Assembly: GCA_023458095.1 (NCBI GenBank) | Contig: JAEXAS010000003.1 | Coordinates: 48,378 to 112,377 of the forward strand | Reading direction: 5' to 3' | Length of the DNA stretch: 64,000 nt | Origin: Actinomycetes bacterium | Lineage (GTDB): Bacteria > Actinomycetota > Actinomycetes > Propionibacteriales > Propionibacteriaceae | Shown here: positions 7,709 to 14,648 of the stretch, in pieces | Numbering within the stretch: position 1 is the stretch's first letter | How the letters are laid out: every line of letters begins with the position of its first letter | The notes under the pieces: model-generated | Seen by the model: the letters and a program-made list of their open reading frames with translations, nothing else | Database searches by the model: none | Told to the model about the DNA's origin: nothing | Made by a program: the position numbers and the translations under genes

Positions 7709-9517
7709 ATGCGACGTTGGACGAGGGTGTTAGCTGCGTTTGTGATCAGCGTGGGGTGGCTGGTCCTGGTTCCTGGGACGGCTCGCGCCGAGGGAGAGAA
7801 CTGGCGAATCCCGACCTACGACGTGGTCGCGTCGGTCGACAAGGCCGGGGTCACCACCGTCGCGATCACCATGGCTTTCGACTTCGGAAGCGAAGCTGGC
7901 CATGGGCCCTATGTCGTCCTGCCGCTGCAGCAAATGGGGACTAGCCGCACCGGTGAGGCCGTGTGGCGCCTGTACACCTACAAGCTTGGTGAGATTTCCA
8001 GCCCGAGCGGTGCGAACGCCGAAGTGCAAACCGATGAGTCCGACGGCAATCTAGTGATCCGAGTCGGTTCGGAGAACCAGACTTTCACCGGGGTGCAGAC
8101 CTACAAGATCAGCTACACCGTGCAGGGCTTGGTAGAGCCTGATCAACAGACATCCGGGTTGGACGAGTTCAACTGGCAGGTGGTGGGTCTGGGCTGGCAG
8201 GTGCCCATCGACAAAGTGTCTGTGGCCTACTCCGGGCCCGCCGAGATCACCAAAGCCGCGTGCTTCTACTCGGTGAGTGGCACCTGTGTGGCGACTCCCC
8301 AAGGAAAGAAGGCGACCTTTACCGCGGCAAATGTCGGTAACGGCAGCGGCGTGCAGATCGTGGCGGGCTACCCGGTTGGCACTTTCGTTGGTGCTGAACC
8401 GCGCTATTCCCACCGGATGACAGTGCAGAACATGTTCCCGCTCACTGCGTTCACCGGCACCGCGGCCACATTGGTCGCCGGCGCAGGATTGTTCCTGCTG
8501 TATTGGCGTACTCGACGATCCGCCCGTGATGAGGTTTATCTGGGCTTGACCCCCGGGCTCGCGCCTGCGGCCGGCCAAGAGACCAGCATCGGCTACGACT
8601 CCACCTCTGCGCCGGTGGCGGTAGCGTTTCAGCCGCCCAAAGATGCGCGCCCAGGCGAGATCGGTACCTTGATGGACGCCACCGCCGACGACCGTGACAT
8701 CACCGCAACCTTGGTCGACCTGGCCGTTCGGGGTCATCTGACCATTGAGCAGACCGGCAAGAAGGATTTCACTTTCACCCAGAAGCAGAACAGCGATGAA
8801 CTCGTGGGCTATGAGTCCACCTTGGTTCGCAAGCTGTTCAGCGGTGGTAGCCCGGTCACGACCGCCGACCTGCGGGACCAGTCGTATTCGACCCTGCTGA
8901 CCGACACTCGTACCGCCTTGTATTCGAGGGTCACCAAGGAACTCCGTTGGTATGCCCAGAGTCCGCGCATGGCGCGAATCCTTGCGGTGCTCGGCGCTGT
9001 CGCCCTCATTCTGCTGGGCGGTGGTCTGAGTTTCGCCTTGGGAATCGTGGGCTGGGGTCTGGTCGGCGTCGCCGTTATCGTGATCGGCATTGGGGTGTTG
9101 ATCATGAACAACAGGTTCGGGCGGCGCACCGCAGCCGGTTCGGCGGTGCTCGCTCAGGCGAAGGGCTTTGAGCTGTACCTGACCACCGCGGAGGCCGATC
9201 AGATCAAGTTCGAAGAGGGCATCGACGTCTTCTCCCGGTATCTGCCCTACGCCATGGTCTTCGGGGTCGCCGACCGCTGGACCGCGGTGTTCGAGAAGCT
9301 GGCCGCCGATGGCCGCTATACCTTCAGCCCCTACTGGTACGTGGGCTACGGCTATGGGTGGGGTGCCGGCTTCGGCATGGGGGATCTGTCCCACTCGTTG
9401 AATTCGCTGGCCAGCACGGTGTCGTCCTCTATTCAGGCCGCGAATGTCTCCACCAGTGGCGGCTCCGGCTTCTCCGGCGGCGGTGGTTTCGGTGGCGGCG
9501 GCGGTGGCGGCTGGTGA
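7709..9517 (+). CDS. DUF2207 domain membrane protein
   Basis: A 602-residue membrane protein of the DUF2207 family, whose function is unknown. It has a signal peptide (about 1-25, LAAFVISVGWLVLVPGTARA). A long extracellular beta-rich domain follows (about 26-235; HGPYVVLPL, YKISYTVQGL). One membrane helix lies near 245-265, a cytoplasmic region follows, and a paired helix at about 425-465 reads ILAVLGAVALILLGGGL. The C-terminus ends in the family's usual low-complexity tail, FSGGGGFGGGGGGGW. The start follows a TAGGCT -10 by six bases, so it is probably leaderless. The next gene starts 45 bases on in the same direction and is likely co-transcribed. Confidence 0.85.
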   Translation: MRRWTRVLAAFVISVGWLVLVPGTARAEGENWRIPTYDVVASVDKAGVTTVAITMAFDFGSEAGHGPYVVLPLQQMGTSRTGEAVWRLYTYKLGEISSPSGANAEVQTDESDGNLVIRVGSENQTFTGVQTYKISYTVQGLVEPDQQTSGLDEFNWQVVGLGWQVPIDKVSVAYSGPAEITKAACFYSVSGTCVATPQGKKATFTAANVGNGSGVQIVAGYPVGTFVGAEPRYSHRMTVQNMFPLTAFTGTAATLVAGAGLFLLYWRTRRSARDEVYLGLTPGLAPAAGQETSIGYDSTSAPVAVAFQPPKDARPGEIGTLMDATADDRDITATLVDLAVRGHLTIEQTGKKDFTFTQKQNSDELVGYESTLVRKLFSGGSPVTTADLRDQSYSTLLTDTRTALYSRVTKELRWYAQSPRMARILAVLGAVALILLGGGLSFALGIVGWGLVGVAVIVIGIGVLIMNNRFGRRTAAGSAVLAQAKGFELYLTTAEADQIKFEEGIDVFSRYLPYAMVFGVADRWTAVFEKLAADGRYTFSPYWYVGYGYGWGAGFGMGDLSHSLNSLASTVSSSIQAANVSTSGGSGFSGGGGFGGGGGGGW

Positions 9518-9562
9518 CAGCGGCTGTGACCGTTCCGATCTCGATGCCGAAGGACGACTGCT

Positions 9563-10423
9563 GTGGCAACTGAAGTACCCCTATGGACGGTGGCGGTGTC
9601 GCTGCCAACCTCACTGTTGGTGGCGTGGCTGTTCTCGACCATCGCGCGCTGGATTCTGCGAGGCCGAGCCAGCCTGGGCACCGCAACCGCCATCGTCATC
9701 TCGATGCTGGGCACGTCCTTGGGTCTGTTCGTGGCGGGCTGGATCGATCCGGCCGGACGGCTGTGGGGTCTACTCACCGTCGTCTTGGCGCTGGGATTCT
9801 CGATTGCGGGCATCGCGGGCTATGCAGCCGTGGCCGCCCACTTCCAGGCCCAACCGCAGACTCCGGTCGCCGAGTTGTTGGCGGCAGGGGAGTCGGACCG
9901 GGTGGAGTTCAAATCGACGGCGCGGGTCAACCTGCACACCGGCGAGAAGGACGCTCGCATGGAGCAGGTGATCGCCAAGACCATTGAGGCCTTCTTGAAC
10001 TCCGATGGCGGCACCCTGATGATCGGTGTCGCCGACGACGGCACACCGCTGGGGCTGGACGCCGACCTGGCCGTCATGAAGGCCCCCGATCTGGATCGCT
10101 ACGAGCTGTGGCTTCGGGATCTGCTCACCGTGGATCTGGGCCAGAACGCCGCGGCCCTGGTGAAGGTGGAGTTCCCTGAGATCGCTGTCGATGGCGGAAC
10201 GCGCTCGGTATGTCGCATCACCTGCCGTCCGTCGCCTCGGCCGGTCTATCTGCGGGCAGCCAAAGGCGCCACCCCGGAGTTCTGGGTGCGCTCGGGCAAC
10301 TCGACCAGGCAACTGAACGTCGATGAGGCCACCGAATATGTGATGCATCGCTGGCCGCTGAACCTGGGATCGTCGCTTGCTGCTCAACTTCTGGCCGCCG
10401 TCCGTTTTTCGGATGGCCGCTAA
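9563..10423 (+). CDS. Membrane-anchored AlbA_2 (Schlafen-like) putative ATP-binding protein
   Basis: Three hydrophobic segments span about residues 10-95 (TSLLVAWLFSTIARWIL, IVISMLGTSLGLFVAGW, VVLALGFSIAGIAGY). A cytosolic AlbA_2/Schlafen-AAA_4-like domain follows (about 110-260). Diagnostic strings are DRVEFKSTARVN, EAFLNSDGGTLMIGVADDG and EFWVRSGNSTRQL. The domain occurs in regulators and defence-linked proteins; its activity here is unknown. Linkage to a membrane anchor is less usual than the free form. It probably shares a transcript with the DUF2207 gene upstream. Confidence 0.75.
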   Translation: MATEVPLWTVAVSLPTSLLVAWLFSTIARWILRGRASLGTATAIVISMLGTSLGLFVAGWIDPAGRLWGLLTVVLALGFSIAGIAGYAAVAAHFQAQPQTPVAELLAAGESDRVEFKSTARVNLHTGEKDARMEQVIAKTIEAFLNSDGGTLMIGVADDGTPLGLDADLAVMKAPDLDRYELWLRDLLTVDLGQNAAALVKVEFPEIAVDGGTRSVCRITCRPSPRPVYLRAAKGATPEFWVRSGNSTRQLNVDEATEYVMHRWPLNLGSSLAAQLLAAVRFSDGR

Positions 10424-10489
10424 GTTCTGTGAGTCTGATGTGCACCGGCTAGGCTTGCGGCGGCGCTGGCCGGCGAACGACAGGAAGAT

Positions 10490-11446
10490 ATGACGCTGAT
10501 ACCCCTGAGTGGGCTGTTCCAATTCGAGCAGAACATTCCGCTGGCGATCACGATTGTGGTTTTGTCATCGTTCCTCTTCGCCAGTGGATCGACCGTTCAA
10601 CATCTCGCTGTCGACGGCACCGTGGACGCCGAGTCGGAGAACCGCTCGATGAACCTTCGTCAGGTCTTCAGCCTGCTGAAGAACAAGGTGTGGCTGGGCG
10701 GCCTGTCCATGATCGTCGTCGGGGCGACCATGCACATCTTCGGTCTCGCGATGGCCCCGGTCACGGTGGTGCAGCCGGTGGGCATCCTCGCCGTTCCCTG
10801 GTCGGTCTTGCTCGCTGCGAAGATCCACCATTTCCGGCCCACTCGAGTGATCTGGGGTGCGGTGGCTTTGACCATCGTCGGAGTGGCCTCCTTCACCTAC
10901 TTCTCGGCGTCCACCGCCGCCAAGGAGACTGTCTTGGAGCCGATGCCGATTGTGGTCGCGGCCTTGGTCGTTTTCAGCGTGGCCGGGGTGTTGGGCTACC
11001 TGGGTATGCACGGCACGGCAGCCCGTCGGTGTTTGATGTGGGCCAGTGGCGGTGCCTTCATCTATGGGCTCAGCTCGGCCATGGTGAAGTCGACCTTCGA
11101 GATGCTGGGACGCCACGAGTTCTGGACCCAGCCGTTGTTCTACATCGTGCTGTTCTTCCTGGCCTGCAGCTATCTGTTCGGCGCGTGGATGATTCAACAG
11201 GGCTACGCCAACGGGCCCGCCGAAATCGTCGTGGGGTCGATGACCACCACCGATCCGATCGTGGCCGTCACCTTCGGCATCATCGTGCTGGGGGAGGGCG
11301 CTCTGCTGACCGTCGGTGACGGTATCGGGATGGCCATTTCGGGCGCCGTGGCGATCAGCGGTGTGGTGATGCTGAGCAAGTATCACCCCGAGGCGCAGGC
11401 CCGCCGTGCGGTGCCGCAAGCGGTGCAGCCCGAACCTGCCGAATAG
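10490..11446 (+). CDS. DMT-superfamily (EamA-like) transporter
   Basis: A 318-residue integral membrane protein with about nine or ten hydrophobic helices (AITIVVLSSFLFASGS, LGGLSMIVVGATMHIFGLAM, VAALVVFSVAGVLGYLGM, IVAVTFGIIVLGEGALLTV). The repeated small-residue helices and QPVGILAVPWSVLLA fit the drug/metabolite transporter superfamily. Substrate cannot be read. AGGA lies four bases before ATG 10490, with a TAGGCT -10 at 10450-10455. It converges with the glycosyltransferase, leaving only three bases between stop codons. Confidence 0.8.
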   Translation: MTLIPLSGLFQFEQNIPLAITIVVLSSFLFASGSTVQHLAVDGTVDAESENRSMNLRQVFSLLKNKVWLGGLSMIVVGATMHIFGLAMAPVTVVQPVGILAVPWSVLLAAKIHHFRPTRVIWGAVALTIVGVASFTYFSASTAAKETVLEPMPIVVAALVVFSVAGVLGYLGMHGTAARRCLMWASGGAFIYGLSSAMVKSTFEMLGRHEFWTQPLFYIVLFFLACSYLFGAWMIQQGYANGPAEIVVGSMTTTDPIVAVTFGIIVLGEGALLTVGDGIGMAISGAVAISGVVMLSKYHPEAQARRAVPQAVQPEPAE

Positions 11447-11449
11447 CGC

Positions 11450-12715
11450 TCAGCGACTGCGGTCGTCGATCGCTGCCCGGTAGACGTTGAGGTAGTTCTG
11501 ACCCATGGCATCGGCGCCCAGCTTCGCGCCGAGCGCGGCCGAGGCGAGCGACATCGACTCCAGTCGGCTCGGGTCGTCCATCAGCTCGCGCATCCCGGCA
11601 GCAAGTTCGGCGGCCGATGGCCCGGTGAGTAGTGCGTTGTCGGTGCTGGTCCCCACGGTGAGGCGATCATCGCAGTACAGGATCGGAGTGCGGGTTGCTG
11701 CGGCCTCTGCCAACACCATGCCCTGGGTGTCGAAGCGGTAGGACGCCAGCACGAACGCGTCGGCATCGGCCAATTCCTGAGCCAGGAGGTCGGCGTCGGT
11801 GAAGTGACCCAGGAAGCGAACGGTTCCGTTCCGAATGCGGCGCGCCCGTTGCCGCAGCGAACGTTCCATGCCGCCGCTGCCGATGATGTGGAGCTCAGCA
11901 TCGTCGCGGGCGAGCAGTTCAAAGGCGTCCAGCAGCACATTCACCCGCTTCTCCGGCCCGAGCCGCCCAGCACTGACGAAGCGGGTGACGGGCCCGCGAG
12001 GGCGCTTGCGGCGCGCTCGACCGAAGGCTTCAGCCACCCCGCTGGGCACGACCTGTCCGAAGGCGGACAGGTCTCCTCCAGAGCCAGCGTTGATGCCCTC
12101 GACCAGGAAGGGGGCGGGGGAGGTGAATCGGTCCACTGCCGAGGCGAGCCGGGCCAGGCTGCGCCAGTCACGGCTGGCCAGAGTTGGTTCGTCGGCAGGG
12201 ACCTGGACGGCGGCTGGGCGGAAGCTGCGGCGCTGCCGCTGCGGACGCATTCGACGAAGCCATCGCCCCGACCAATCCAGATAGGTGAAGCTGTTCAAGG
12301 CTGCAGCCGCCGCAGCAGTGCGGTGGGTGCCCACATAGTTGGAGTGGAAGGTGTGCACCTGCGGAATGCCGAGTTCGGTGGCGACGAGGGCGGTCAAGAA
12401 GATCGACCCGCGTTCGTTTTGAGAATGCACGACATCCAGCCGCGGATGGTCGGCGGCGATGCGTCGAGCCAAGCCGGTGCCCACTTGGAGGCTGCACAGA
12501 TAGCTGGGAGTGCCGGGTAGGCGCCACTGGGGAGTTTTCACCCATTCACATTCCGGTGGCGGGGTGAACTGGGTGGCTGGGGCAAACAAGGTGACGTGAT
12601 GGCCGGCGGCGGCGAGGACTTGGAGCTGCAATTGAATCGAGCGGCTCACGCCCCCGGACTCGGGATAAAAGTCATCGGTGAAGATGCCAATCCGCAGGGG
12701 GTTTGCGCTAGTCAC
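11450..12715 (-). CDS. GT4-family glycosyltransferase
   Basis: A GT-B fold glycosyltransferase of 421 residues, probably building a glycolipid or cell-envelope glycan. The N-terminal domain opens with IGIFTDDFYPESGGVSRSI, the acceptor-side glycine loop. The C-terminal nucleotide-sugar domain has FVSAGRLGPEKRV, LHIIGSGGMERSL and the donor-site DTQGMVLAEAAA. The first Glu of the usual E-x7-E pair is Asp here. A -10 box TATCGT (12722-12727, minus) ends six bases before GTG 12715, so it may be leaderless despite following another minus-strand gene closely. Confidence 0.85.
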   Translation of the reverse strand: MTSANPLRIGIFTDDFYPESGGVSRSIQLQLQVLAAAGHHVTLFAPATQFTPPPECEWVKTPQWRLPGTPSYLCSLQVGTGLARRIAADHPRLDVVHSQNERGSIFLTALVATELGIPQVHTFHSNYVGTHRTAAAAAALNSFTYLDWSGRWLRRMRPQRQRRSFRPAAVQVPADEPTLASRDWRSLARLASAVDRFTSPAPFLVEGINAGSGGDLSAFGQVVPSGVAEAFGRARRKRPRGPVTRFVSAGRLGPEKRVNVLLDAFELLARDDAELHIIGSGGMERSLRQRARRIRNGTVRFLGHFTDADLLAQELADADAFVLASYRFDTQGMVLAEAAATRTPILYCDDRLTVGTSTDNALLTGPSAAELAAGMRELMDDPSRLESMSLASAALGAKLGADAMGQNYLNVYRAAIDDRSR

Positions 12716-12739
12716 GTCAACACGATAGCCGGTAGGTGT

Positions 12740-13405
12740 TTACTCACTGACTTCAATGCCGGATACCTGGCCTTGGCTGGGAGTGTGCAGGAACACCAAT
12801 GCCGTCCCGCGCTCGGTCAGTGGAAGGTGCACCCAGCCGCTGCGCTGCTCACCGGGGCCGATCAAACCGGTGACGAAATTGGGACTGAGCTGAGACGGCG
12901 TTGCGTCCCGGGCTTGCTCGCCGGAGGCCGAAAGGGCATTGAACAGGCAATAAAGGTCTCCGGTGTCGACGCTGACCTCGACGTAGATGTCCAGACCGCG
13001 AGCGGTCCATCGATGCTTGGTGATCTGCCACACCCCGGTGATGTCGGTATAGGCCACGGTGAACGGAGTGCCGGCGCGCGGTGTCGTGCTGGCCGACGGT
13101 GTGGGGGAGGAAGCCGCCGATGGGGTGGGGGTCGGCGTGGCCGGGATGATCGCTGCGTACACCACTGCGGCGGCGATCAGAACCGTCACTACAGCCACCA
13201 AGGCGGGAACCAGGGATCGTTTGGGTGCGAGAGCATTGATCGCCGGGGCGTTGCGCTGATCCTCCGATGCAGGGTCTGGGGCGGACGTCCGGCCGACGTA
13301 ACTGGCCTGGCCAGAACCCGACAGCGCCGTCGGATTCCAATCCGGGCGTGGTGGGCCGCCCGGTCCTCCCGGCGGTGGCGGCGGCGGTGGCTGCAGATCA
13401 CTCAT
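12740..13405 (-). CDS. Proline-rich, single-pass membrane protein of unknown function
   Basis: Not assigned to a named family. It has a proline-rich cytoplasmic N-terminus (PPPPPPPGGPGGPPRP), one membrane helix (about residues 75-100, LVPALVAVVTVLIAAAVVYAAI), a Pro/Ser/Thr linker and an extracellular domain. That domain resembles secreted beta-sandwich modules such as DUF4352 (ITGVWQITKHRWTARGLDIYVEVSVDTGDLY). I choose ATG 13405; GTG 13408 is directly adjacent and equally possible. It is divergent from the DUF4192 gene and lies 24 bases upstream of the glycosyltransferase on the same strand. Confidence 0.6.
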   Translation of the reverse strand: MSDLQPPPPPPPGGPGGPPRPDWNPTALSGSGQASYVGRTSAPDPASEDQRNAPAINALAPKRSLVPALVAVVTVLIAAAVVYAAIIPATPTPTPSAASSPTPSASTTPRAGTPFTVAYTDITGVWQITKHRWTARGLDIYVEVSVDTGDLYCLFNALSASGEQARDATPSQLSPNFVTGLIGPGEQRSGWVHLPLTERGTALVFLHTPSQGQVSGIEVSE

Positions 13406-13488
13406 CACGGTAAAGGCTACCTGGATCAGCGCAATCGGCCCTGTGGATGGTGACCGAAGCTGCACGGTTCGACCGAGGATGCCTCGAC

Positions 13489-14472
13489 ATGAACCCATCC
13501 CAATCCGGCATACCCTTGACCATTCAGACCCTGGATGATCTCGTGGCGATGGTGCCCTTTCTCTTGGGCTTCCATCCCCACGAGTCGCTGGTGGTGATCG
13601 TCATGGACGACGCCGGCATCCAGCTCACCGGACGTATCGATCTGAGTGATGCCGCCCAGCCCGATCACCTCGCCGATCTGGTGGGGCGCCTCGCCCATCG
13701 ATTCGCAACCGCTGAGCAGTGGTTCCTCGCTTTCAGCGCGGACCCCGAAATCGCCTGGCGAGTCCTTGGCGAATGCGCCGAATTGGTGGGGGCTTTGCGC
13801 TTGGGTCGGCTGCTTCAGGTCGACGCCCAATCCTGGCGGGCCGATGACCGCCACGGAGAATCTGGCTGGGTGGGTGCGAACTGCGTGGCAACTCAGGCGG
13901 CCGCGTTGGGAATGTCGGCGCGGGCCAGCCGAACCGAATTGACCGCTCAGGTCGCCGGTCCCGACGATGCCGAGGTGGCGGCGTTGCTGGCCGAGTTCGA
14001 TCAGGCCCATGCCTGGGCGCAATCGTTGGCTGAGGCAGAACGCCGCCGAGCTGCAGTCAGGCTGACCCGCACCGCCACTCAACAACGCGACCTGGTGCGG
14101 CTGGCCGTCCTGGCGAGCGATCCAACCGTGCAGGTGGCTGTTCTGCGCAGTCTGGATCGAGACAATGCCGCTGCTGCCGTGGCGTGCTGGACGGCCGTGG
14201 TGGCGCACAGCCTCACGCCCTATCTGGTGGGCCCTTTGGGGTTGTTGGGGGTGGCGTCCTGGCTGACCGGGGACGGCGCGACGCAAAACGTCTGCCTGGA
14301 ACGCCTGGACCAGTTGCAGCCGCTGGCGCCGCTGGCCGGCTTGCTGGATTGGATCAATCAGAAGGTGCTGCCGCCCTCGGCCTGGGCACAGCATCAGTCG
14401 GTGCTGGTGGGTGCCTTGATCGATCAGTCAAGGGTGGTGGGACACACGGATCCGAGGTTCCCCGGGGTCTGA
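13489..14472 (+). CDS. DUF4192 family protein
   Basis: A 327-residue cytosolic protein of the actinobacterial DUF4192 family, function unknown. The family opening is clear: LTIQTLDDLVAMVPFLLGFHPHESLVVIV near residues 8-36. It is followed by mixed alpha/beta and helical repeat-like regions. I prefer ATG 13489 with GAGG about ten bases before it over the GTG at 13447, because homology-like sequence begins just after 13489. It ends 41 bases before the leuS leader peptide. Confidence 0.78.
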   Translation: MNPSQSGIPLTIQTLDDLVAMVPFLLGFHPHESLVVIVMDDAGIQLTGRIDLSDAAQPDHLADLVGRLAHRFATAEQWFLAFSADPEIAWRVLGECAELVGALRLGRLLQVDAQSWRADDRHGESGWVGANCVATQAAALGMSARASRTELTAQVAGPDDAEVAALLAEFDQAHAWAQSLAEAERRRAAVRLTRTATQQRDLVRLAVLASDPTVQVAVLRSLDRDNAAAAVACWTAVVAHSLTPYLVGPLGLLGVASWLTGDGATQNVCLERLDQLQPLAPLAGLLDWINQKVLPPSAWAQHQSVLVGALIDQSRVVGHTDPRFPGV

Positions 14473-14501
14473 TCCAAGGCGACGGTGAAGGTGGCGTCGG
14501 A

Positions 14502-14599
14502 TAAGATGCGCCTGTGTCTGAGAGCGTGTTGAAGCTTCTGTAGCCGCGACTGTCACCCAGTCGCGGCGACCCCTGGCGATACCGAGTGGTGCGCAGGGG
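14502..14599 (+). promoter_or_regulatory. Putative leucine attenuator upstream of leuS
   Basis: A -10 box TAAGAT (14502-14507) is followed six bases later by a GTG reading frame of nine codons. A hairpin then forms with arms GCCGCGACTG (14543-14552, sharing the last base of the stop codon) and CAGTCGCGGC (14558-14567), ten perfect pairs with a five-base loop. A second, weaker stem is CCCCTG (14570-14575)/CAGGGG (14594-14599), then CATTTTC. The three Leu codons lie 2-14 bases before the first hairpin. A ribosome stalled for lack of charged tRNA-Leu would cover its 5' arm and favour leuS expression. This is inference from layout; no long U run follows the first stem. Confidence 0.6.
14514..14543 (+). 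CDS. Leader peptide of leuS with three Leu codons (nine residues)
   Basis: Reads GTG TCT GAG AGC GTG TTG AAG CTT CTG TAG, that is M-S-E-S-V-L-K-L-L. Three of the last four codons are leucine, using three different codons (TTG, CTT, CTG). There is no ribosome site, and the -10 box predicts transcription starting at the GTG, so translation would be leaderless. Its value is regulatory: the codon run ends directly before a strong hairpin. Confidence 0.6.
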   Translation: MSESVLKLL

Positions 14600-14648
14600 C
14601 ATTTTCATGTTCAACCCAGGCACGACCCGGTTCGACAAGGAGTGAGAA

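Noticed and set aside
14473..14648. T-box riboswitch upstream of leuS
   Set aside because: No T-box core (UGGN bulge, AGGGUGG-like sequence) and no specifier-loop layout; the short Leu peptide and adjacent hairpin explain the region better.
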